A DNA stretch of 64,000 nt. Source: Hydrangea macrophylla. Lineage: Eukaryota > Streptophyta > Magnoliopsida > Cornales > Hydrangeaceae. This document shows, in pieces, positions 1 through 11,265 of this stretch. The notes under the pieces were generated by a model. It was not told the origin of the DNA. It saw only the letters and a program-made list of their open reading frames with translations, and did no database searches. Position 1 is the stretch's first letter. Each line of letters opens with the position of its first letter. The translations under genes were made by a program, and so were the position numbers. The stretch covers positions 28,116,681 to 28,180,680 of the forward strand of contig CM066994.1 in the NCBI GenBank assembly GCA_033977485.1, read 5' to 3'.

Positions 1-162
1 GTATATTTTTTGATAATTTATAAAAGTACCCCATACCCGTAACTTTGATTTTAAAAAATTTGCGAATCTCACGCATCTGTATTCTCGCACCCGCCTGACG
101 CTTCCTAGCTGCTAAAATTTACTTGCTTTTTTACTGCAATCGCCCTAACATTAATTGTTTTA

Positions 163-193
<31 letters not shown>

Positions 194-197
194 TCAG

Positions 198-607
198 AAA
201 AGGGAAACATTTCCAGAGATGGCTCTGTCTTTGTGGAATTCTTCGTATACTATTTCCATTCTCTTAAAGGTATGTTTTAGTTTGATCTTATTTATTATTT
301 TCTTATGTGAGTCCTTTGGTCATTTGGATTTTAGATTTTGAGTTCAATACGTAGTTATGGTCATTAGGTCATGGATTGTAGAAGGGTTGATGTTGGGACA
401 AAAGTTTTGTTCTTGGATAATTTTAAGCTTTCTTTGAAAATTGCACATATAATTTTGAAAAAAATGGTTGCTTGCTTGGCTAATGATCAAACTTTGTCAC
501 TGTGTTTCAGGAAGTAATAGATATTTACAAATTGCTAACACCATCAGAGCTTACTCTGAAAGCTTCTACTCAAGTTTGTAATGCTATTGCTTTATTGCAG
601 GTTGGTA

Positions 608-647
<40 letters not shown>

Positions 648-3600
648 TTTTAGGGTAAATTACAGTAACACCCCCTGAACTATGACCATTTTTTACTAAT
701 ACCCCCTGAACTTTAAAACTGAACAGACTCACCCCTTGATCTATCCAAAAATAAACAAACTTACCTCCTGAATAAGGGGTTTTAGTGTCAACAAATGATA
801 ATTTAGGGGGTGAGTTTGTTCAGTTTTAAACTTTAGGGGGAATTAGTGAAAATCTGTCATAGTTCAGGGGGGTGTTACTGTAATTTACCCATTTTTATTT
901 AACGGTTTCTTTGGCCCGTGGGTAAAAAAGATATATGTTTGTTTAAATTTAAACTCCCAATAAATCTCCCTATATTGGTCATCCTAATAGGTCGAGCACA
1001 ATCAGGGATGCCTGAATTTGACTCCGAACCCAAATTCTAACAACATATATCTATGAGTAATGCTACACACACAACCAAATGCACAACCAATTGCACAACA
1101 CTGCTTAAAAATGTTGGACTGTGTGCTAAAAAGCCTGTACACACAAAATGATGTGCAGTGTGTGTACAGGCTTTTTAGCACAAAGTCCAACACACTTGAA
1201 GCAATGTTGTGCAATTGGTTGTGCATTTGGTTGTGTGTGTAGCATTATTGTATATCTATTGTATCAAACAAAAAAAAAATCTGCTGTAGCTAATATTGCC
1301 CTATACCATTATTTGAAATCGAACAACTATTCAATATGTTCTTATTTTCTTCGGTAATTAGGGATTAGTTTATTTTAGAGTATTTTTTAAGCATTAGGTC
1401 AAATAAGGAGGAAAAAAAATTAGTGAAAAGTCCCTGGCAAAAAAAATTCTGACGAGTTTGTCTTGTGAAATTTCTGATAACTTCGAAAAACAAGAAAAGT
1501 TTATGAAATTTTACGAAAAAAGGTTTATGAAATTTTGACAAGCTCGTCGGGATTTTTTTTACCTAGGGTTATGTTGAAAGATTTTTCATTAAAAATGTTT
1601 TCATTATGTCCTTTAAGTACCTACTGATCCTCGTGGGGACTTAACACTAATTAATCCTATTTTCTTTTTCTTTCCTTTTTTCTTCCCCCTTTCTCAGGCT
1701 GTAGCTTCTCATGAAGACACGAGGATGCCATTTATCAAGGGTAAATTTCTTACACTACTATTATCCCTCAAGTTAAAGCATGTTAAACATTTGCAAACAT
1801 AAACTTTTGAGTTACATACTAATCCATGCGGCCGAGCGGACGTAAAAATTTGAAGTTAGAGACTACTATGCGGAAGTTGAACCTTGTGTTGTGTGGAGTC
1901 TTTTTTTTTTTTGATCTATTTATACATATTTTAGTATAATTGATTTAAACAAATGCAATAAAAATTGACCAAAAAAATCAAATATTAATAAAACATAATT
2001 TATTGAATTTTTTAGGGGGCTTACAATTTTTTCAAGCTAAGTAGGAAATTTTATCAAAATCTGGAGAGGCTTGAGCGTCCACGTCCCCAGTCTCCCATTG
2101 ATCGGACCTGTGTGTGCCATGTGCGAGTGTGCACGCACATAAAGGATTAAGATTAAGATTTTGTTCATAGGGTTTATTCGCTCCCCTAGGAAATGTAAAT
2201 GTTTTGGAAACATTTTCGGAAAAAATGAAGAAAATTGGAAACATGTGAAAATTCTCGGAGACAAGTTAAAGCATGAACATGTGAAAAGAAATGAATTAAT
2301 TAAATATATTTTAGGCCTCCATTATCCATATAAAGATTAAGTTCTAGACTGAAAAAAATAAAAATAAAAATAAAAAATAAAGAAAAAAATCAGCATAATA
2401 CATTACCTTTTGAGCCCTTGGGGAAAGAAGAAATCTATCTATTTAAAAGTTAAATTATAGACACAAATTCTTTCGTTACTGAACTTGTCTCGATTATAAA
2501 TATGACTTGGTATGGCCCTTTTTTTGAAAACCTCATAGAAATGAGGGAGAAAGTATTTTATATATATATATATATATATATCTATTTAAAAGTTAAATTA
2601 TAGACACAAATTCTTTCGTTACTGAACTTGTCTCGATTATAAATATGACTTGGTATGGCCCTTTAATGGTAATAAATTGGTTAGCCGCGCGGAGTCAGGA
2701 ATTTTTTTTTTGGGAGGGGGGGCTAAGGAAGATTTTTTTTTTTCCTTCTTTGAGTCTATTTATACATATTTGGTGTCAAATTGGACTTATTTAAGAATGA
2801 TATTATCTTTTGAAATATTTATACATTTTGGTGTCTATTTATTAACAAAGTATGATGTCAAATTGAGTTTAAAACACTTAATTGGGAGTTGAGCTAGATT
2901 ACATTTGGGCTAAAATATCACATAACATTTGGGTTAAAATTCACATGTACTATATATATATACTATATATATATATTTCAAATTTAAGGGGCGCTAAACT
3001 ACAATTGGACTAAACTATCACATGTACTAAAAAGGTTTCCCAAATTTTGAGAGGCTACAGCCTAGCCGAGCCTACTAGTGGGTTCGCCCTTGGTTAGCCG
3101 GGACATTTTCTTTTAGCTTTTCTTTGGAAATATTAGGAGCTTGACGTTATGTTTTTGAGGAAACAAATATATACTGTACATTTTAGAAATTATGATTACC
3201 ATAGGCTATGTTTGGTTTGAGAATTTAGAGATGGAATTAAGGTGGAAAACTATTTCTCTTATCCTTTAGTATTTTCCTCTATTTTAAAATCACATTAGAA
3301 ATTAAAAACTTTCACCCTATTTTCTTTTACTTCATATTCTCATGCATGTTTTTCTTCACTTAGCTAGCCAAACAAAGAAAAATATTTTTCTTAGAAAATT
3401 GTTGGGTTTGCTGATTTAGAGAAGGAAAAAAGGAAGGAGGGGGAAGGAAAAACTAGTTCTCTCGTGTTTTCTCTTGCGTTTTCCTTCATGCGTAAAGAAT
3501 GTAAAAATGTATAAATAAAGGAAGATAAATGACTCACAACATTCAAAACGTTAAATGAATTTCTCAACTTCTTCTCTTTTCTTAATTTCCTTTCTTTTCT

Positions 3601-4739
3601 TTTTTTATCGGGAACCTCACTAAACTCAAGAACCAAACAAAGCTTTTGTGGCATGTTTGATAACCCAATTAAATGCTGAAAGTGAAAAGTTTCAGCACTT
3701 AACCTTTTAATGCACCACATTCTGAAAAAACATCCAAAAATCTACAAAAAAAAACATTAAGTAAAAAAATTCTATTGAAAAAAAATCAATGAATTCAATT
3801 TAGTCGAGTACTTGAAACATAGTTTTTTAAACTGCAAATTCAATTACTTAAAATTTTTAATACTTAATTTTGAATTTTACTTGGTGTTTTCTTATCCTTA
3901 CACGATGAATATTCATTGAGTTGGGTAGTCCCAATTATTGTTGCTACTTATAGAATTGTTACAGTGCCAATTCTAACTGTATCATGTCCTTGCAGCTTTG
4001 ATACCAATGTATCTATATCCCTTCTTTAAAATGAAGGAAAATGAAAAGCCTTTTGAGCAGCTTAGGCTTACTAGCTTGGGTCTCATTGGTGCATTAGTGA
4101 AGGTACTTGGCCATTACTTTCTTTGATTGTTTTTTTTTTTTTTTTTTTGTTTAATTATTATTTTTATTTTATTGAGCTTCTTGTATATGCTCCTTTATGC
4201 TTTCATTAGGCTATCTTTGCTTAGTCAGTTTAGTCCAATTCAAATTATTTTATATTAACTAGAACGTTAAAAATTGCAATCAATGTTCACAAGGCAGTTT
4301 GATAATCTAATTTATTACTGAAAGTAAATATTTTCAACACTTAATTATTTCTTTTTGTTTCTTGTGTGTTTAATAATGTGTAAGGCTCATGTGTTAGTTT
4401 TATATGAAAAAGTAGCTGAAAACTTGATCTGAAAAAATTCTATTGAAAATGTTCGATAGAACATTATTTTCATTATTGTAAAATTTGGAGAACGAAAAAT
4501 CCGATACTTAATTTTTGGTAAAAAAAAAAATTTTAAATTTTTTTTTAAAATTTATCAAACCACGCCCTACCCTTTTGTACTAACAAAGTTATACATTGAA
4601 TCTTTTCTTTTTTGGGCAGGATGCTGATCCACAAGTAATTCATTTTCTATTAGAAAGAGGAATGTTTTCTTTGTGCCTACAAAGCATAGAACTGGGCGAT
4701 GAACCGTCCAAAAGAGTGAGTGCATTCACTTCTTATCTA

Positions 4740-4777
<38 letters not shown>

Positions 4778-7296
4778 AGAGTAATGCTACACACACAATC
4801 TATTTTACTACTGCAAATCCTGGCCATTGATTTTGATGGGCCCCATGAGGATCCCACATGGGTCCAGCACGGGATCCACCATAATCAATGGCCAAAATGT
4901 CCTTATTGTAGAATAAGTTATGAAATATGTTGTATGTATAATATTTTTTATATTTGTATCATCACCTCAAATTTTCTGAAATATCAATTTTCCTAGAACA
5001 ACAATAGCATTAAGTATTAACCAATAACACTTATGATCTTACAATTTTTTCTTTCTTCACTTTCACACTTCTCTTAATTAATCTAGATATATAGTTGCAA
5101 CTCCTCGAATTTCAAGAAATATTAATTAAACAAAACATAACTGAGTAATATATAGTTTATAGTTTGGTTTGCAACTTTAGAGAACAAAAAGAAAATGAAA
5201 GAAAAAACTAATTCTCTAGTACTTTCCCTATTTTTTCCTCCATGTTCAAATAATATTAAAATTTAATAATTTCAAAATAAAATTGTAATTTAAGAAAGAC
5301 AAGAGAAAATCGACTCAAAAAATCAAAATCTGCAGTATTTCATCATTGTATTTTCTTTACCTTGCTATTTTAATTCCTCACTATTCGAAAAAAGAAAAAG
5401 AAAAAAGGAAAGTATTTCCTCAATGCCTTACTCACTAAATCCAAGAACCAAACATAGCCTAGGGGCTAGGAAGAATACCTGAAAAATAGTTTTCCTTCTC
5501 GTGTCCTTTTGCATTCTCTAAATCCGTGAACCAAACACAGACTTCAAAAAACAAAAGAAGAAGAAGGGGAAAAGTGAGTCTTTGTTACAACTCATTTTGA
5601 ACTACTTGGGCTTAGATCCTATGTTTGTTGCTAAAAAAAATTCTTCTTTTTTTATTTGTTACTTAACGAAAGAATATTCAAAATGTGACACAAGGACTGA
5701 TTTGAATATCTAATTATTTCCCAGGTTGCAATCTTAATAATTTCAAAAATGCTGGTACAAGATGAGGGGCTACATTACTGTTGTGCTTTTGCTGATCGGT
5801 TTTATGCAGTTGAAAGTGTTTTCAGAAAAATGGTTGAAACACTTTCCCAAAAACCCCATCCTCCTCTTCTAAAGCATATTATCAAAGGTTATCTTAGGCT
5901 CTCTGAAATACCAAGGTATGTCATTTTATTGTCTATCGGATAACTAATTACTTGAGATTATATTCACTCCGTGAAAAATTTGAGTCTATTTGGCAACCAA
6001 TGGCGGAAGTGGGATATTCTATTGGTAGGGGCTAAATTGAAAATTTTCCTCGTGTGGGCCGAATCAAAATTGGCCAATACACTGAAAAGGGCTAAATTGG
6101 AAAGTAATTAAGAAAAAAGATGTGGGCTGAATTAGAACATGCCAAAATATTACATGCAAAAATAATTGATTAATGTTTATGCTTCCTAAATTTTGAATCT
6201 CAAATGTTTCCCAAATATATGTCACAATGCGCCTATAGATTTTGATCGGAGGATGTTGTAGTGGTCACATCATTATTGAAGGTGATCTCACTACCACATC
6301 GACATGTATGTAGGAAGCATTTAAGATTTAAAATTTGGAAAGTATGGCATTACTAAACACAATTTCCCCCAAATTTGGGGGTGCTAGAGCACACCCTAGC
6401 CCCTTGCTACTTCTGCTCTTTTAACAACTAATTTTTTTTTTTTTAACAGTTTTTCCAAAATTAAATTAGCTTTAATTTAATTTAGAAGTAGCAGATTGAA
6501 GTTTTCTTGAAAAAACTGAACAATCTTTGACAAGTATTTCATGCCTCCAAATGTTAGAGAGTTTTCTAATTTTCACTTTAATACCAAACCTTGAGCAATG
6601 TTTTAAAAAAAAAAAAATTAGTTTTAGAAAAATTTCCTATTCCCACAAGGACTCTAATTAATTTGTTCTTCAAACTTATGCTTATATGTGTGTTGTAATG
6701 ATTAAGCATAAAATAAATTTGTGTTGATGTTCATTTTTGATGCGTAGGGGTCGGGAAGCACTTAGACGTTCCTTTCCTACAAAGTTAATGTCGGCCACCT
6801 TGTCCAACGTCCTTCATGTAAGTAAATTCTCAGATTGCATTAATTGAGTTTAAAGGACAGCTCGGTTTTTAATTTTGGTCCAATGTTTCTGGTTAGTAAA
6901 ATTTAATCAAATATTGTTACTCAATTTCACATAATTAGTTGTTAGACTCAAAAAAAAAAAAAACTATTTTAGGAGCTTTTAACTAAAATTTCCTAAAAAT
7001 ATTTCCAATCTCAACGGCTGTTGCATGTAGATCATCTATGCTTCCAAACTTTTATTCTAGGTTGACTGAACAGATTGAATAAATTGAACACTAAAACTCT
7101 GTTTGGTTCAATAATTTAGTGAGGCCCGAAGGGAAAATTATTTAATAGGTTACAAGAAAAATAATGACGAGAATAGATTAGAAAGGAAAAGAAAATTCAT
7201 TAAAATTGAATTAAAGTAATTGAATTTTATTAGTCAATTCCCTCCCTTGTTCTTGAATTCTTTTTTTTTTTTCAAAAACTCTTAACTTCTAATCTG

Positions 7297-7363
<67 letters not shown>

Positions 7364-8270
7364 AGTTCCTTTATACTTCTCCTTTCTCCTTTTTCTTTGG
7401 TTCAATAATTTAGTGAGGCGTGAGGGGAAAAAATACTTAACAGGTTACAGGAAAGAATAGAATAGAAAAGAAAATAAATTGAAAATTGAATTAGAGTTTT
7501 TGAATTTTATGAGTCACTTCCTCTTGTCTTGAATTTTTATTATTTTTTTAAAAAAAAATTTAACTTCAAAATAGGTTTGAAAAATATTTTAAATTTAGTT
7601 TCATTCGTACTTTTCCTTTTTCTTCTACACGAAAGTTTTGGAGCTCACAACATGTTACCAATTTTAAATGGTAAACATTTGTTTTCAAGTAATGCTAGAT
7701 GCACTTTCAAATGCACAACTAAATGCACAATTCTGTTTAAAAATGTTGGACTTCGTGCTGAAAAGCTTGCACACCCTATACACCCCCTTTTTTGTGTACA
7801 GACTTTTCAGCACGAAGTCCAATATTTTAAAGCAAAATTGTATATTTAGTTGTGCATTTGAGAGTACATCTAGCATGACTCTTTGTTTTCACCTCATGCT
7901 AGACCCAAAATGCTTACATAGAAGATGAATGCAATAGAATTCTTAACATTCGTCCAATGCATAAAGTTGTGATTACCAAATACTTTGTCAGTTGTACCAC
8001 TTATGGTGGTATGTGATACCACATCCGAGCTCCCATTGCTATAATTTAATTGATCTTGTATAATTATGTAACTACACAGAGAAAAAATAAATTAAATATT
8101 TATCTCAATTTTATCTATCTTTTGTGCTTTTTATAATGCCTTTGCAGGAGGACTCGGAAATCAGGAGATGTGTATTGCAATTTTATTACAATATCTTGGG
8201 AAGAAACATATCACCAACCGAACCATTTGTTTGGCTATTTTGGCGCTTGCTTCTTATACAGAGGGGGTGA
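198..8270 (+). CDS. CNOT9: CNOT9/RCD1/CAF40-like CCR4-NOT subunit, 5'-partial, 8 exons
   Basis: Spliced exons 198-269, 511-600, 1698-1740, 3996-4102, 4620-4715, 5725-5915, 6748-6817 and 8148-8270 (stop TGA 8268-8270) join in frame into 263 residues, all with AG acceptors and GT donors. The protein matches the armadillo-like RCD1 family end to end: [13 protein letters not shown], then [54 protein letters not shown]. Family members are about 300 residues, so roughly 40 N-terminal residues lie in an exon before the window. CNOT9 is a core CCR4-NOT subunit that docks partners during mRNA deadenylation and repression. This copy departs from the usual sequence at many conserved sites (the Trp usual after the RR pair near the C-terminus is Cys), suggesting a fast-evolving paralogue. 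No stop or frameshift is seen in the exons. Family assignment is firm; activity is inferred. Confidence 0.9.
653..890. mobile_element. MITE with long terminal inverted repeats, 7-bp TSD
   Basis: A 238-bp foldback element in CNOT9-like intron 2. It begins GGGTAAATTACAGTAACACC and ends with the complement; the arms extend about 100 bp with mismatches. The flanks 646-652 and 891-897 are both ATTTTTA, a perfect 7-bp target duplication. No coding capacity. The superfamily is unclear (hAT usually gives 8 bp). Confidence 0.8.
1055..1250. mobile_element. Mutator-type MITE, family A copy 1, 9-bp TSD
   Basis: A 196-bp near-perfect hairpin (TAATGCTACACACACAACC... and its complement) bounded by a perfect 9-bp duplication TATATCTAT at 1046-1054 and 1251-1259. 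A 9-bp duplication with long inverted arms is the signature of Mutator-like elements. Two relatives occur at 7688-7881 and 49836-50031, sharing an arm core like TTGGACTTCGTGCTGAAAA. Confidence 0.85.
1355..1652. repeat. Dispersed ~290-bp repeat, copy 1
   Basis: Begins GTAATTAGGG and ends near GGGACTTAACACTAATTA. A diverged relative lies at about 10213-10502 in the same orientation, sharing TTTTTAAGCATTA near the start and TGTCCTT...GGGG.TTTAACAC-like sequence near the end. Not classified. Confidence 0.5.
2438..2663. repeat. 83-bp direct duplication in intron 3 of the CNOT9-like gene
   Basis: Positions 2438-2520 and 2581-2663 read the same (TCTATTTAAAAGTTAAATTA... to ...TGGTATGGCCCTT), separated by 60 bp that include an (AT)n run at about 2560-2580. 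Near identity indicates a recent duplication. Confidence 0.85.
3205..3658. repeat. Probable Harbinger-like MITE(s), degraded
   Basis: Left end TAGGCTATGTTTGGTTTGAG and right end CAAGAACCAAACAAAGC are imperfect inverted ends of the type seen cleanly at 42160-42466. The interior is poly-purine/pyrimidine rich and has a second internal CCAAACAAAG end near 3370, so two elements may be fused. No clear target duplication. Confidence 0.4.
4779..4920. repeat. Partial MITE end plus imperfect hairpin
   Basis: Starts GAGTAATGCTACACACACAA, the same terminus as the Mutator-type MITE at 1055, but the matching right arm is missing. The following sequence contains an imperfect palindrome around GGCCATTGAT...ATCAATGGCC (about 4821-4893). 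Lies in intron 5 of the CNOT9-like gene, directly after an (AT)n run. Confidence 0.4.
5155..5462. repeat. Probable Harbinger-like MITE, degraded
   Basis: Left end TAGTTTGGTTTGCAACTTTAG and right end CCAAGAACCAAACATAGCCT are diverged inverted ends of the family seen at 42160-42466, with a similar A/T-rich interior (ACTTTCCC, TTTTTCCTCCATG). No reliable target duplication; boundaries approximate. Confidence 0.4.
7311..7359. repeat. (TA)n(GA)n microsatellite
   Basis: About 18 bp of TA followed by about 30 bp of GA. It lies in intron 7 of the CNOT9-like gene between two tracts (7098-7300 and 7390-7560) that both resemble the GTTTGGTTCAATAATTTAGTGAGG end of the Harbinger-like family. Confidence 0.9.
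7688..7881. mobile_element. Mutator-type MITE, family A copy 2, 9-10-bp TSD
   Basis: A 194-bp hairpin in intron 7 of the CNOT9-like gene. The arms share AATGCACAACTAAAT and GGACTTCGTGCTGAAAAG. TTTGTTTTCA at 7678-7687 repeats exactly at 7882-7891, a 9- or 10-bp target duplication. Same family as 1055-1250 and 49836-50031. Confidence 0.85.
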
Positions 8271-11265
8271 TAGCATATCAAAGATGGCTCACTATTTTCT
8301 TTTCTTTTTTCCCTTTTTTTTGGGGGTGAATATATGTGGATAGGTAAGGGTCTGGGAAAGCCTATAACAGGACTTAGTTCAGTCTAACTCTAATTTTATC
8401 TGGTTCTTGTGAAAACTTTTGATTCTCACAATAACCAAATAAAAAAAGTGAACTTGAACTAGACTATATCGTATTTTGGATATTCTCAAACACGAAAACT
8501 AGCAATGTACATGGTTCAAATAGGACTCGGCTTTGTGCGTGCGTGTGTGATGAGGACTCATTCATATGTTTTGTGTTATATGTAATATATATATACTATT
8601 GTTATTGTTCATTATACTCCTGTTGTTATTACTCATTGTACTTTGTGCTTAGTAAAACATACTTTCTTTCGAGAATCTATTCGAGGCTCGGTGCCTGAGG
8701 CGTGCCAAATACTCAGTTATGCTCTCTATTTTTTCGTTGGTTTATTCTTTGTTAGGGACACTCCCTTGGTAGGCTAGTTTGGTTTCTATGCTCTGTGAGT
8801 TTATCAATGGCTAGGGTCATTGCTGTTTGGGTTCCTTTCCAATCTGTAATTCGTTTCAATCTGTAAAGTTTGTTTTGAGAAATTTCTCAAAACTACCAAA
8901 ACCATTTTTTTTTCCCGGAATTTTCAAAATGTTTTGTCTTTGTTTGAGTCATGGGTTGAAGGGTGAGACTCCCAGTCCATTTTTCAAAATTTTCAAGTTA
9001 ATAGTTTGTTAATTTTTTGAAAACTGTGTTTATGAAATTATCAAAACGTGTTTTGTAAAATTTCTTAGAACATTCTTGTCAAAAAAAAATTATCAACATT
9101 GTTCCTTAGATAGATGCTTCGTTGTTTGTCTATGAAAGTTCTACAAATTTCTCACTTTAATAGTTTGTTAAATTTCTCAGAACTGTGTTTGTGAAATCTT
9201 GAAAACGTGTTTTGTGAAATTTCACAACACTTTATTTTCCAGAATTTTATTAACAATGTTACTTAGATGCTCTATTATTTTTCTCTCGAGTGAAGGTGAA
9301 ATAAGAATGAAGGGTCGCAAATTGAAAAATGAGGAAGAAGATTGAGAAACAAGCCCTAAAACATTGCATAAAATCTGAGACAAATAACCATTTTTGGTTT
9401 TTGAATTCGATCAGAAGGGATGTATTTGTTTATATCTTTTTTGAATTTGAGAGCTATTTAGGATTTATTTATTTATTTATTTATTTTTAAATACAAGAAT
9501 TTAACCTTTTAATGGAATAGTTTTGGATAGAAAACTCGGTGCCAAACAAGTTAAAAATTTTCACTTTTAACTAAAACACACATTGTTAACTACTTTAGCT
9601 GCTAAATAAACTCTTAGACAAATAACTGTTTTAACAATTTATTTCTGACAGTCTCATATTTTGAAAACTATAAGGTACCACATGGTTCCATAAAGAAATA
9701 TATTCCCCTTCAAACTTATGTACACTCAGGAGTATAAGAAAAATCTAACCGACCGACCAAACAAACCTATTCGGTCTGGTTTGTTTGGTCGGTTTACTCA
9801 AAAGATACTTCGTGTAAAAATCGAACTAAATTGCCCAAATACATTAAACCAAACCTAATCAAAACCAATCGGTCGGTTTGAAAATCTACCAAAACTGAAC
9901 CAAACCGATTACACCGTATATACATTTCATTCTCTCTTCCATGTTATTTAAGTCACTATGGAATTTTTACATTAGAGAACTCAAATTTACCATCTGCAAA
10001 CTACGACGTTTTGTTGTATTCTAATAATGATTTGCCATAACTCTTTAGCAAACCCTGCGAGTGATGTACTTATCAAAGAACATATGGAGGACCTTAGTTT
10101 GATTGCTGGCAAGCATAACCATCTTTAAGCTCTGTTTGGTTCGTAAATTAGAGTAGGAAAAGACGCAGAACTGAACATTTTCACTACAAAATAATAATAA
10201 TAGTAATAATAATAAGTAATTAGGGTTTAGTCAATTTTACAGTACTTTTTAAGCATTAAGTCCAACAATGAATTTATTTTTAGTAAAAAACCACACATAT
10301 AAAACTGGACATTAAATCCCCGACAATCTCGTTAAATTTCACTAAAAGATAAAGTTTAGTGAAATTTCACAAAATCGTTAGAATTTTTATTTAATGTGAT
10401 TCTACTCTAACAAAAGATTTGGATTGAGGGACTTTTGCCTAAAATAGTTTCCATTGTGTCCTTGATAACTTTCCCCAATAGGGGATTTAACACTACATTT
10501 CTAACAAAAAAACCTTTTCATGAATCACAATACAACAAAAATTAGATAAAGAGAAATTATTATTATTAACCCACGGAGTAACAAGTGATAAACAAAATAC
10601 ACCTCAAACTGCCCAACATTCTGGATTTTGGTGTTGTGGGCAAAACTTGAGAAGTGTCTCAAAGAGGGGTCAAGATCCTCGGCCGCAAGGCCAAGGGGCA
10701 GCACCTATGTGGCACTACCACACGATGATTTTTTTTTGCAATTTTTTAAAGATGCAAAAAAAAAAAAAAAAAACCCATTGTGTGGTCCTGTCAGCACCAC
10801 GCAGGCAATGCCTAGGCTGCGCGCCGCCAAGGATCCTCACACGTCAAAGAGTGTCAAGGCTCTATAAGTAAATGTATTCATTAAACTTGGGTGCTTACCA
10901 ATCACAGTATGATAGTGCAAGTCTCAGTAATATTTAAACCTTTAAGACGAGAATATATACTGGCCTGACCTCCAACCATAATACCACTAAATTAATCAAA
11001 GATAACCAACCAATTTCATTACATGCTTTAAATGACAATTACATGATGAGATAATTGCTCAAGTTCATTCACAGAAAGTACTAAAAATACAAACACATCC
11101 AAGGGTGGCATTTCCTTAGATGCATTGCAACTAAACTGTTACAATTTGAAACTCAGAGAGAAAATAAGAATAAGTCACAACCAAAATTACTATCTTAACA
11201 ATGAAGAAGAAGAAGAACAAGACTCACAACCAAAATTACTGGATACACACACACACACACATATA
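8271..11265. other. Gene-free interval between convergent genes
   Basis: The CNOT9-like gene ends at 8270 (+) and ZPR1 ends at 11266 (-), so both 3' UTRs must lie here. I recognise no other gene. About 9748-9910 is rich in CCGACCGACC, GGTCGGTTT and AACCAAACC motifs, a look common in plant dispersed repeats. 10213-10502 is a relative of the repeat at 1355. 10655-10860 has AAGATCCTCGG near the left and CAAGGATCCTC near the right end, an imperfect inverted pair around a poly(A) run. The rest is A/T-rich with no feature I can support. Confidence 0.6.
11243..11260. repeat. (AC)n microsatellite just 3' of the ZPR1 stop codon
   Basis: About nine AC units start within 10 bp of the ZPR1 stop (11266-11268), so on the minus-strand transcript the 3' UTR would open with a (GU)n tract. 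Confidence 0.85.

Noticed and set aside
8827..9012. A short gene between the two host genes
   Set aside because: No recognisable domain, atypical start, A/T-rich surroundings with repeated TTTGTGAAATTT motifs.
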